This document shows positions 17,197 through 24,825 of a stretch of 64,000 nt of DNA, piece after piece. A program made the position numbers and the translations under genes. Each line of letters begins with the position of its first letter. The first letter of the stretch is position 1. Below the pieces are notes generated by a model. The model was given only the letters and a program-made list of their open reading frames with translations, was not told the origin of the DNA and made no database searches. The DNA comes from JAFGSI01 sp041287425 (GTDB taxonomy: Bacteria > Chloroflexota > Anaerolineae > Anaerolineales > Villigracilaceae): positions 62,001 through 126,000 of the forward strand of contig JBEULG010000016.1 of the NCBI GenBank assembly GCA_041287425.1, written 5' to 3'.

Positions 17197-18560
17197 TTGC
17201 AGAACGCCTCTCCACGTTCTTCAAAATCGCGGAATTCGTCGAAGGAGGTGCCTCCCGGCGAGAGCAGGACAACCCGGCCGGGTTGCGCGAGTCGAGCCGC
17301 CGCCTCGACGGCCGCCCGCAGACCGGGGCAGCGCTGCAGACCGAACGTCTGCCCGCCGCCCTGCTGTTGGAGGACGGCTTCAATTTTGGCGGCCGCCTCG
17401 CCGAACACAATAACGTGTTCGACGCGTCGGGCCACCAGTTCGGCCAGCGGCTCCCAGGGCAGGTTTTTGTCGCGGCCGCCCAGCAACAGGATGATGGGTT
17501 CGTCGAAGGAGCGGATAGCGGCCATCGTCCGCTCAGGGGCGGTGGCAATCGAGTCGTTGTACCAGGCTGCGCCGCGGTAGGTGCGCACGTATTGCAGGCG
17601 GTGGGGCACGCCGCCGAAATCCTGCACTCCGGCCAGGATGGAGCGGCGGGGCAGGCCGGCCGCACAGGCAATTGCGCAGGCGGCCATGACGTTCAGGCGG
17701 TTGTGCTCGCCGCGCAGCCGGATGGTATCCTGCTTGAGAAGGGTGGATTCCTTCCCCTGGGCGCGCAGGCAGATGCGCCCTTTCCGCAAGAAGACGCCCT
17801 CGCCGTCTTCGGGCAGGGGGGTAAAACCGAAGGACAGCAGCCGCCCCCGTACCTGACCGCGCAGCCCCCAGGCGCCAGGGTCGTCGCGGCCGAGGATGGC
17901 GATGTCCTCCGCTCGCTGATAGGCCAGGATGCGGGCCTTGGCGGCAGTGTAGGCCTCCATCGTGCCGTGACGGTCGAGGTGATTGGGCGTGATGTTCAGG
18001 ATGACGGCCACATTCGGCGAGAGGGTCATCTGCTCGAGTTGGAAACTGGAAATTTCCAGGATGGCCAGGTCATCGGGGCGCATTTCGTCCACGTAATTCA
18101 GCAGCGGGTCGCCGATGTTGCCGCCGACATAGACGCGCCGCCTGCCGCCCTCGAAGGCGGCCCGGGCGATGCGCCCGACCAGCGTGGTGGTGGTCGTCTT
18201 GCCGGCCGAGCCGGTGATGCCGATGGTCGGGCAAGGGACGGCTTCCATGAAAACTTGCGTGTCGTTGGTCAGCGGCAGGCCGCGCCGGATGGCTTCCTGC
18301 ACCAGCGGCAAACTGAGCGGGATGCCGCCCGAAATGCACAGCACATCGGTCGTCTCGAGCAGACTGAGCGGGTGGTCGCCGAGCACCCAGCGAATGGGCA
18401 GGTCGGCCAGGGCGGCCTGGGCGGAGACCATCTCCTCGGCCACGCGGCGGTCGTTCAGGGTCACGCTGGCGCCGTGACGCGCCAGATAGCGCGCCGCCGC
18501 CTGTCCCTGACGGGCGCCTCCCAGGATGGTCACGCGTTTGCCGGTCCAGTCTGTGGTCAT
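17175..18560 (-). CDS. murD: UDP-N-acetylmuramoylalanine--D-glutamate ligase
   Basis: Adds D-Glu to UDP-MurNAc-L-Ala. The 461-residue protein starts with the Rossmann motif VTILGGARQGQAAARYL, carries the ATP loop GITGSAGKTTTTTLVGRI, and has NITPNHLDRHGTMEAYTAAKARI and VLLSPGGTSFDEFRDFEERG, the standard MurD signatures. It starts one base after the mraY stop codon and its end overlaps ftsW. Confidence 0.96.
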   Translation of the reverse strand: MTTDWTGKRVTILGGARQGQAAARYLARHGASVTLNDRRVAEEMVSAQAALADLPIRWVLGDHPLSLLETTDVLCISGGIPLSLPLVQEAIRRGLPLTNDTQVFMEAVPCPTIGITGSAGKTTTTTLVGRIARAAFEGGRRRVYVGGNIGDPLLNYVDEMRPDDLAILEISSFQLEQMTLSPNVAVILNITPNHLDRHGTMEAYTAAKARILAYQRAEDIAILGRDDPGAWGLRGQVRGRLLSFGFTPLPEDGEGVFLRKGRICLRAQGKESTLLKQDTIRLRGEHNRLNVMAACAIACAAGLPRRSILAGVQDFGGVPHRLQYVRTYRGAAWYNDSIATAPERTMAAIRSFDEPIILLLGGRDKNLPWEPLAELVARRVEHVIVFGEAAAKIEAVLQQQGGGQTFGLQRCPGLRAAVEAAARLAQPGRVVLLSPGGTSFDEFRDFEERGEAFCKWVLELS

Positions 18561-18561
18561 G

Positions 18562-19554
18562 TCACACCAGCGCCAGGCCCACGCCCAGCATCGCGCCCAG
18601 CAGGCCGATGAGCCAGAATCGTTGGACGATTTGCATCTCCGACCAGCCCAGCAGTTCGAAGTGCAGATGGATGGGCGCCATTTTGAAGAAGCGGCGGCCT
18701 TTGGTCAATTTGAAATAGACAATCTGAATCACATCGCTCAACGCCTCGCTGAAAGGGATGACGGCAATGATGGGCAGCAGCGCCCACTGACCGGTCATCA
18801 GGGCGATGACGGCGATCGAGGCGCCGAGCGAAAGCGAACCGGTATCGCCCATGAACAATTGGGCAGGATGCACGTTGAACCACAAAAAACCGAACAGGGC
18901 GCCCACCATGGTAAAGCAGAAACGGGCGATGAAGACCTGCCCCTGCATAATGGCGATGCCGCCGTAGGCAGCAAAGATAGTCGCCGAAATCAGGCCGGCC
19001 AGGCCGTCCAACCCATCGGTGAAATTGATGGCATTGGTCATGCTGACGATGACGAAGGCGGCGATGGGAACGTACCAGACGCCCAATTCGACTTCGCCCT
19101 GGCGGCCCGGCAGGAACAAATCGGGCACATCGAGGATGTACTTCAGGGCGAAGGCCACGCCCAGCGCCAGCACAATCTGGGCCAGGAATTTGGTGCGGAT
19201 GCGCAGCCCGCTGCCTTTGCGCCTGCCGCGAATCCCTTCCCAGTCGTCCAGGGCGCCCAAGACGGCGTAGACGAACATGGCGGCCAGCGGCATCAGCACG
19301 GAGCGGCCAAGCACCTTCATGCCAATCAGGCTGACGGCGTTGAGCAAAATGGTCAGCAGCGCCACCGGCAGGATAATCATCACGCCGCCCATGGTAGGCG
19401 TGCCCATTTTCGTAAAATGGCGGCCCGGCTCCTCGACACGGATGATTTTGCCGATCTTGAAATGGCGCAGGATGCGCAAAAGCGGCCCGCCCCAAATAAC
19501 GGTCATCATGAAGGCCAGGCTGGCCAGGCTCAGGACAAAGGGCGTTTCGCTCAT
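18562..19554 (-). CDS. mraY: Phospho-N-acetylmuramoyl-pentapeptide transferase
   Basis: Transfers phospho-MurNAc-pentapeptide to undecaprenyl phosphate, forming lipid I. It is 330 residues with about ten membrane helices. Family motifs seen are KMGTPTMGGVMII, the Mg-binding SMTNAINFTDGLDGLAGL and the C-terminal IHLHFELLGWSEMQIVQRFW. The start ATG overlaps the murF stop (ATGA); the longer in-frame extension upstream is shadow sequence of murF. Confidence 0.97.
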   Translation of the reverse strand: MSETPFVLSLASLAFMMTVIWGGPLLRILRHFKIGKIIRVEEPGRHFTKMGTPTMGGVMIILPVALLTILLNAVSLIGMKVLGRSVLMPLAAMFVYAVLGALDDWEGIRGRRKGSGLRIRTKFLAQIVLALGVAFALKYILDVPDLFLPGRQGEVELGVWYVPIAAFVIVSMTNAINFTDGLDGLAGLISATIFAAYGGIAIMQGQVFIARFCFTMVGALFGFLWFNVHPAQLFMGDTGSLSLGASIAVIALMTGQWALLPIIAVIPFSEALSDVIQIVYFKLTKGRRFFKMAPIHLHFELLGWSEMQIVQRFWLIGLLGAMLGVGLALV

Positions 19555-20966
19555 TCGGCCGCCTCCAGAGCCGTGACGATGCGATCCATGCGGATGCCAC
19601 GCGAACCCTTGACCAGTACCACGTCCGATTCGCCCAGCATTTCCAACAGGCGGGCGACCGCCTGGTCGGTAGTCTCGCATTCATGCACCGCGGTGGACCT
19701 CAGGCCGGCCTGCCGGGCGGCGGCGGCGATGATGCGGGCGCGCTCGCCGACGGTGATCAGCAGATCGGCCACCTCGGCCGCCCGCACCCCGACCATCTCA
19801 TGGCCGGCGCGTTCGTAGGGGCCGAGTTCGAGCATGTCGCCCAGGACGGCCACCTTGCGGCCCTCCAGTTCGGCCAGCAGGTTCAGAGCGGCCAGCATCG
19901 ATTCGGGCGAGGCGTTGTAGGTGTCATCGAGCAGCAGCGCCCCGCTGTGGGTGCGGACGGCCACCAGCCGCAACTGGGTGTGCCCCTGGCGCAAGCCGGT
20001 CAAGATTTCCTGCCAGGTCAATCCTTCGGCCAGGCCCACCGCCGCCGCCCGCAAGGCGGTGTGTACCGAGTGCTGGCCGATGAGCGGGACGCGCACGTGG
20101 AGCGTGTCTGTGCCGTAATGCATCCGAAAGCGGATGCCTTCCAACCCCAACCCTTCGACCTCGTCGGCCCACAGATGAGCCTGCGGGTCGAGGCCGTAAT
20201 ACAGGATGCGCGCCCGGGTCAATTCGGCCATCGGCCGCACCCACGGATCGTCGTAGTTTAGGACGGCCACGCCCTCCGGAGCAGGGGGCAGCGCCTGAAT
20301 CAGTTCAGATTTGCCGCGCGCAATCGCCTCTTGCGAGCCGGCCCGCTCGGCATGGACGGTGCCGATGTTGGTTATCACGCCGACTTGCGGCAGGGCGATG
20401 TCGCACAGGAAGGCGATCTCGCCGGGGACATAGAAGCCCATCTCCAGCACAGCCCGTTCGTGCCCGGCGCTCAGGTGCAGTATGGTCAGCGGCAGGCCGA
20501 TTTCGTTGTTCAGGTTGCCGGGGTTCTTCAACGTGCGGTAGCGCATGCTCAGGACCTCGGCTACCAGTTCTTTGGTGGTTGATTTGCCCACCGAGCCGGT
20601 GATTCCGATGACGCGCAGATTCAATTTGCGCCGCCAGAAGCGGGCGATTTGTTGCAGCGCCGTCAGCGTGTTTTCGACCCGCAGGCAGACGGGCAAGTGG
20701 TTCAGCACTTCGAGCGAGGCGAGCGGGCCGCGCAGGTCGAGGGTCGGGTAGGCCTCTTTCAGGTCGCGCTGGATGAGGGCAAAGGAGGCCCCGCGCCGGA
20801 AGGCGTCGGCGACGAAGTCGTGACCGTCGAGGCGTTCGCCGGCCAAGGCCACGAACAGGCTGCCGGGGATGACCTGCCGCGAGTCGATGGCCGCCTCGGT
20901 GATGACAGTTTCGGCGGAGGGACGGGTGTGCGTCAGGGCTTCGAGTACGTCGGCCAACGTCAACAC
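19551..20966 (-). CDS. murF: UDP-N-acetylmuramoyl-tripeptide--D-Ala-D-Ala ligase
   Basis: Adds the D-Ala-D-Ala dipeptide to the UDP-MurNAc tripeptide. 471 residues, starting at GTG. It has the N-terminal substrate domain (AAIDSRQVIPGSLFVAL), ATP loop VIGITGSVGKSTTKELVAEVL, NEIGLPLTIL, and C-terminal DDTYNASPESMLAALNLL. It follows ftsI by 7 bases. The murE gene, normally found between ftsI and murF, is absent here. Confidence 0.96.
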   Translation of the reverse strand: MLTLADVLEALTHTRPSAETVITEAAIDSRQVIPGSLFVALAGERLDGHDFVADAFRRGASFALIQRDLKEAYPTLDLRGPLASLEVLNHLPVCLRVENTLTALQQIARFWRRKLNLRVIGITGSVGKSTTKELVAEVLSMRYRTLKNPGNLNNEIGLPLTILHLSAGHERAVLEMGFYVPGEIAFLCDIALPQVGVITNIGTVHAERAGSQEAIARGKSELIQALPPAPEGVAVLNYDDPWVRPMAELTRARILYYGLDPQAHLWADEVEGLGLEGIRFRMHYGTDTLHVRVPLIGQHSVHTALRAAAVGLAEGLTWQEILTGLRQGHTQLRLVAVRTHSGALLLDDTYNASPESMLAALNLLAELEGRKVAVLGDMLELGPYERAGHEMVGVRAAEVADLLITVGERARIIAAAARQAGLRSTAVHECETTDQAVARLLEMLGESDVVLVKGSRGIRMDRIVTALEAAE

Positions 20967-20973
20967 AGGGACC

Positions 20974-22716
20974 TCACTCTCCTCCTGTCGCTTGCAGGCG
21001 GATGTCGTCCGGCGGGATGTTCATCAGCACGACCAGTTGTTCGACCATCTGGCGGAAGACCGGCGCGGCCACCTGGGAAGCCCAGGGCGAGGCGGTGGGG
21101 CGTTCGAGCCAGATGTAAACGAGGAAGCGCGGGTCGTCCACCGGCCCCCAGCCGATGAACGAGGCGTTGGTCTGGTAAGGATCGTAACCGTAGGCGGTCG
21201 GGATTTGGGCGGTGCCGGTCTTGCCGGCCAGGGTGTAGCCGGGGACGCTGGCCAGCGAGGTCTCGTTGCTGAGCGATTCGACCAGCATCTGATTGAGGAG
21301 GTGAGCCGTTTCGGGCGAGATGGGCCGCCCCACGATTTGGGTGGACATGTTGCGCTGCTGGCCGTCTTGCACCATGGCGTAGAGAACATGCGGATAGACC
21401 ATGCGCCCCTGGTTGGCAATAGCCGAACCGGCCATGACCATCTGGATGGGGGTGACGGCGACGCCCTGGCCAAAAGCGTTGGTCCCCAGGTCAATCGGAT
21501 ACCAGTCATTGTCGCCGGGCAGTTTCAGGCGGCCGGGGTTCTCGCCGGCCAGGTCGATGCCGGTCGTGTGGCCGAGGCCGAAATTCTGCATGTAATCGTA
21601 AAAGACGTCAGCGCCCATCTCGACGGCCGTCCAGGCCAGGCAGACATTGAGCGAGTGCTGCAAGCAGCCGGTCATGTCCTGGTAACCCCAGGCGCCGCCG
21701 TCCCAGTTGTGGATGTAACCGCCGCCGACGATGATCGTGCCGGTGTCGAGGAAGACGGTATCCGGCGTGACCGTGCCGCTGTCGAGGGCGGCCGCCATGG
21801 TCAGGATTTTCAGCACCGAGCCGGGTTCGTAGGCCTGGCTGATGGCCCGGTTGAAGGGCGTCTCACCGATGAAGATTTGCTCATATTCCCAGTAGTGGTT
21901 GAGGTCCATGCGCGGGGTGGTCGCCATCGCCAGGATTTCGCCGGTTTGGGGATCCATGACGATGATGACGCCCGAACGCGCCCCATAGGTCTGCAAGGCG
22001 CTGTCGAGAGTCTGTTCGGCAGCCGCCTGAATCTGGCGATCGAGAGTCAGAATCAGCGTCGCGCCGGGGGGAATATCCGGCAGTTCTTCGGCCCGGTTCG
22101 GGTCGGACGGCACCCACAGGGTCACCGGCACGCCCGCCAGCAGACTATCGTACTTCTCCTCGATTCCGTAATAACCCTGCCCTTCGCGGGTGGTAAACCC
22201 GATCACGTTCGAGGCCAGAGCGCCCTCCGGGTAACTGCGCTCCAAATGCGGGACAAAGCGCAGCCCGGCCAGGCTCTGCCCGGAAGGGTCGTTGACCAGC
22301 ACCTGCTGGAGTTCGATCAGTTTGTCGGCCTGTTCGGGCGGCACGTGGTCGGCCAGCACCACGTAGAGGACGTCGTCCGCCGGCTGGGTGATTTGGGTCA
22401 GGACGGTGTTGTAATCCAGCCCCAGGTAAATGCTGGCAGCCAGGGCAACGCTTTCGGGGTCGCGCACGGCTTGCAGGTCCACGCCGATTTCGTAGATGGT
22501 GCGATTGCCGGCCAGCAGGTTGCCGTTGCGGTCGTAGATTTCGCCACGGGCAGGATAGTAGGTCACCCAGGCGCCGTCGTAAGGGTCATGCTCGACCAGC
22601 CAGGCGCGGGCCTGCGGATCGGCCTGGATGCGGACCATCTGAAACAGGATTCCGCTGCCGAGCAGGGCCAGCAGGAAGGTGAGGACGCTGAAACGCCAGG
22701 CATGAGGGTTGTGCAT
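20974..22716 (-). CDS. ftsI: Divisome transpeptidase FtsI/PBP2-like
   Basis: A class B penicillin-binding protein of about 580 residues that cross-links septal peptidoglycan. An N-terminal membrane anchor (FSVLTFLLALLGSGILFQMV) is followed by the dimerisation domain with RGEIYDRNGNLLA and the transpeptidase domain with the three motifs SVLK (in YEPGSVLK), SLN (in CLQHSLNVC) and KTG (in AGKTGTAQ). ATG 22716 has AAGG five bases before it; a GTG at 22722 overlapping the ftsL stop is the alternative. No PASTA domain is present. Confidence 0.93.
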   Translation of the reverse strand: MHNPHAWRFSVLTFLLALLGSGILFQMVRIQADPQARAWLVEHDPYDGAWVTYYPARGEIYDRNGNLLAGNRTIYEIGVDLQAVRDPESVALAASIYLGLDYNTVLTQITQPADDVLYVVLADHVPPEQADKLIELQQVLVNDPSGQSLAGLRFVPHLERSYPEGALASNVIGFTTREGQGYYGIEEKYDSLLAGVPVTLWVPSDPNRAEELPDIPPGATLILTLDRQIQAAAEQTLDSALQTYGARSGVIIVMDPQTGEILAMATTPRMDLNHYWEYEQIFIGETPFNRAISQAYEPGSVLKILTMAAALDSGTVTPDTVFLDTGTIIVGGGYIHNWDGGAWGYQDMTGCLQHSLNVCLAWTAVEMGADVFYDYMQNFGLGHTTGIDLAGENPGRLKLPGDNDWYPIDLGTNAFGQGVAVTPIQMVMAGSAIANQGRMVYPHVLYAMVQDGQQRNMSTQIVGRPISPETAHLLNQMLVESLSNETSLASVPGYTLAGKTGTAQIPTAYGYDPYQTNASFIGWGPVDDPRFLVYIWLERPTASPWASQVAAPVFRQMVEQLVVLMNIPPDDIRLQATGGE

Positions 22717-22718
22717 GG

Positions 22719-23201
22719 TCACCTTGTGGTGGTCTGGTTCGAGGCGGTCAGTTGGTCAGAGAACCACTCGAGCAGCGATTGGCGATAGGCCGGCAGGAGA
22801 AGGCTGACCGGCGCAGGCGGCGCGCTGCGAGCGAGATTCACCGGCGCAGGCGGCTGATAGCCAGGAGCAACAATATACAGAATCTCATCGGCCCGGGCCG
22901 GGTGAAAGCCCATGGCCAGGGCGCGCTCCCGCATGGTGCTGTAGGAGGTCAGGTTGGCCAGTTGAGTCTCCAGGTCAGCGTTGACCCGGCGGGCGTTGAG
23001 GATTTCGTCCTGGAGGAATTGCAGTTCGCGGCCGGCCAGGGCGGTGCGGGTGGTGATATTCAGGTGCAAACCGGCCATCAGGGTCACCACCACCAAGCCA
23101 AGCAAAAAAAGGCCAAGCCACTGGCGTTGTACACGCCAGGGGGCCTGTTGCACCTTGCGGGCAATTCCTGTGACGTTGTCCATAGCGTCAATCCGTGTCA
23201 T
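22719..23201 (-). CDS. ftsL: FtsL-like bitopic division protein
   Basis: A bitopic protein with one membrane helix (about 20 residues, WLGLFLLGLVVVTLMAGLHL) followed by a coiled-coil-like heptad region (REL.FLQDEILNARRVNADLETQLANL) and a Pro-rich end. This layout and the position between rsmH and ftsI identify it as the FtsL/DivIC-type subunit of the FtsQLB complex, which is too divergent to be called by motif. The C-terminal tail (about 60 residues) is longer than usual. The start is uncertain: ATG 23201 is used, ATG 23183 is possible, and neither has a clear ribosome-binding site. Confidence 0.75.
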   Translation of the reverse strand: MTRIDAMDNVTGIARKVQQAPWRVQRQWLGLFLLGLVVVTLMAGLHLNITTRTALAGRELQFLQDEILNARRVNADLETQLANLTSYSTMRERALAMGFHPARADEILYIVAPGYQPPAPVNLARSAPPAPVSLLLPAYRQSLLEWFSDQLTASNQTTTR

Positions 23202-23286
23202 GCAAGGATAATTTCGCTGTGCGTGATGCTGCACCTCCGTTCTGCTGGGACTGAAGTTCAGTCGCAGATGAGCCAACACCCATTGG

Positions 23287-24195
23287 CTAGATTTTCTCGG
23301 CTATTCTCAACCTCGCGCTGCGAGCGCGGGGATTACGAGCAATTTCTTCTCCGCCCGGCGTAATCGGCCGCCGGACGATTTCTCTGAGCGTCGCTTTGTG
23401 CCCGCAAGTGCAGACCGGCTGACGGGGCGGGCAGAGGCAGTCGCGGCTTTCGCGGCGAAAGAATTCCTTGACCAGGCGATCCTCCAACGAGTGGAAGGCG
23501 ATCACCGCCAGCCGTCCGCCCGGAGCGAGGACATTCGCCGCCTGCGGCAGGGCTTCCTCCAGCGCCTCCAGTTCGCCGTTGACGGCGATGCGCAGGGCCT
23601 GGAAGGTGCGCGTGGCCGGATGGTGGGGGCCGCGCCGTCCGACCGTTCGCTCGATGAGATCGGCCAGGGCGCGGGTGCCTGCCAGCGGACGGTTCCGAAC
23701 GATGGCCTGGGCGATGCGCCGGGCAGCAGGCTCCTCGCCGTAGCGGTACAAAATGGCGGCCAGTTCCTGCTCCGGCCAGGCGTTGACCATCTCGGCGGCG
23801 GTCAGCGGCCCGTCGGGGTCGAAGCGCATGTCCAACGGCCCGTCGGCCAGGAAGGAAAAGCCGCGCTCCGGCGTGTCAAATTGCATCGAGGAGGCGCCCA
23901 GGTCGAGCAGGATGCCGTCAACGGCTTCCCAGCCCAGGAGGGCAATCTGCTCAGGGATGCGGGTGTAGGAGGCCTTCTTTAACCAAGCACGCTCCCCAAA
24001 GGGAGCGAGTTTCTGGCGGGCCAGGGCCAGCGCCTGGGGGTCCACATCCAGACCGAGGAGCAAGCCTCCCGGACGGCTGGCCTCCAGGATACCGGCTGCG
24101 TGACCGCCGGCGCCGACCGTCCCATCCACGTAACGTCCTCCATCTTTCGGGCGTAAAGCGTGTATAATTTCCTGGTAAAGTACGGGTTCGTGCAC
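23287..24195 (-). CDS. rsmH: 16S rRNA m4C1402 methyltransferase RsmH
   Basis: A SAM-dependent methyltransferase (formerly MraW) for N4 of C1402 of 16S rRNA. It carries VDGTVGAGGHAAGIL (SAM loop), GILLDLGASSMQFDTPERGFSF, and AVIAFHSLEDRLVKEFFR. A GTG start at 24195 gives VHEPVLYQEI, the usual beginning of the family, at 302 residues, 10 bases after mraZ and with GAGAGA upstream. An in-frame ATG at 24246 would overlap mraZ by 41 bases and is less likely. Confidence 0.94.
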   Translation of the reverse strand: MHEPVLYQEIIHALRPKDGGRYVDGTVGAGGHAAGILEASRPGGLLLGLDVDPQALALARQKLAPFGERAWLKKASYTRIPEQIALLGWEAVDGILLDLGASSMQFDTPERGFSFLADGPLDMRFDPDGPLTAAEMVNAWPEQELAAILYRYGEEPAARRIAQAIVRNRPLAGTRALADLIERTVGRRGPHHPATRTFQALRIAVNGELEALEEALPQAANVLAPGGRLAVIAFHSLEDRLVKEFFRRESRDCLCPPRQPVCTCGHKATLREIVRRPITPGGEEIARNPRARSARLRIAEKI

Positions 24196-24205
24196 GCCGG
24201 TTCTC

Positions 24206-24643
24206 TCAGCGAGTCGAAAGGTTGAGGGCCGCAAAACGCTGGGCATTGACCTGGGCGTTCTGGATTTCCGCCTCCTGAGCCTTCCAGGCCTCCGGACTCC
24301 AGATTTCGAAGTAGTCGCCCTGGCCGACCAGAACAGCCTCGTTTTGCAAACCGGCCCGCTCGCGTAGAATTTGCGGGATGAGAATGCGCCCGGCGGAATC
24401 GAGTTCGGCTTCGGCAGCGTTGCCCAGAATGAGGCGGCGCAGAACGCGGGCGGTGGGATCCATCATGTTCATGGCCATCAGGCGCTGATAGACGACCTCG
24501 AAAGCCTGAGCGGTCAGCACCATCAGATTATTGTCCAGCCCCTGGACGAGGTAGGCGCCTTCGGCCAGCGCCTCGCGGAAACGAGCCGGGACTGTCAGCC
24601 GGAATTTATCATCAAAAGAATGGAGGAACTGGCCTAAGAACAT
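24206..24643 (-). CDS. mraZ: Transcriptional regulator MraZ
   Basis: A 145-residue AbrB-like double-SpoVT domain protein that forms a ring and represses its own dcw operon. It starts MFLGQFLHSFDDKFRLTVPARFRE and has the second repeat ELDSAGRILIPQILRERAGL. The upstream in-frame extension covers the promoter and operator and is excluded. Three TGGGA boxes with 5-base spacers lie 47-71 bases before the start, which matches the known MraZ target and supports autoregulation of the whole cluster. Confidence 0.96.
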   Translation of the reverse strand: MFLGQFLHSFDDKFRLTVPARFREALAEGAYLVQGLDNNLMVLTAQAFEVVYQRLMAMNMMDPTARVLRRLILGNAAEAELDSAGRILIPQILRERAGLQNEAVLVGQGDYFEIWSPEAWKAQEAEIQNAQVNAQRFAALNLSTR

Positions 24644-24689
24644 CTGTTCTGCTCTCTCGTTTAAACCGGAACGCCGGAGGTGACCGGCG

Positions 24690-24714
24690 TCCCACTTCGT
24701 CCCACTTTCTCCCA
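24690..24714 (-). promoter_or_regulatory. MraZ operator: three TGGGA boxes
   Basis: Read on the minus strand the boxes are TGGGA at 24714-24710, 24704-24700 and 24694-24690, each separated by 5 bases. Direct TGGG(A/G) repeats with 10-base period are the known MraZ binding site. They lie just after the predicted transcription start. Confidence 0.9.
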
Positions 24715-24725
24715 CGGACACGCTT

Positions 24726-24755
24726 ATTGTAGCACATTTTTGGCTCGGATTACAA
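24726..24755 (-). promoter_or_regulatory. dcw cluster promoter
   Basis: On the minus strand TTGTAA (24755-24750), an 18-base spacer and TACAAT (24731-24726) form a sigma70-type promoter just upstream of the MraZ boxes. A 15-base inverted repeat (24752-24766) covers the -35 region and faces the divergent thioredoxin-VKOR gene. Confidence 0.7.
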
Positions 24756-24825
24756 GTAGTACTTGTGTGGGTATTTCTCGGTACAGACACTCATTCGATG
24801 TTGCCCCGACAAAAGGTCAGACCTC

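Noticed and set aside
20869..22788. 639-residue plus-strand open frame opposite ftsI
   Set aside because: Shadow frame; no start signal and no domain, while ftsI has all penicillin-binding motifs.
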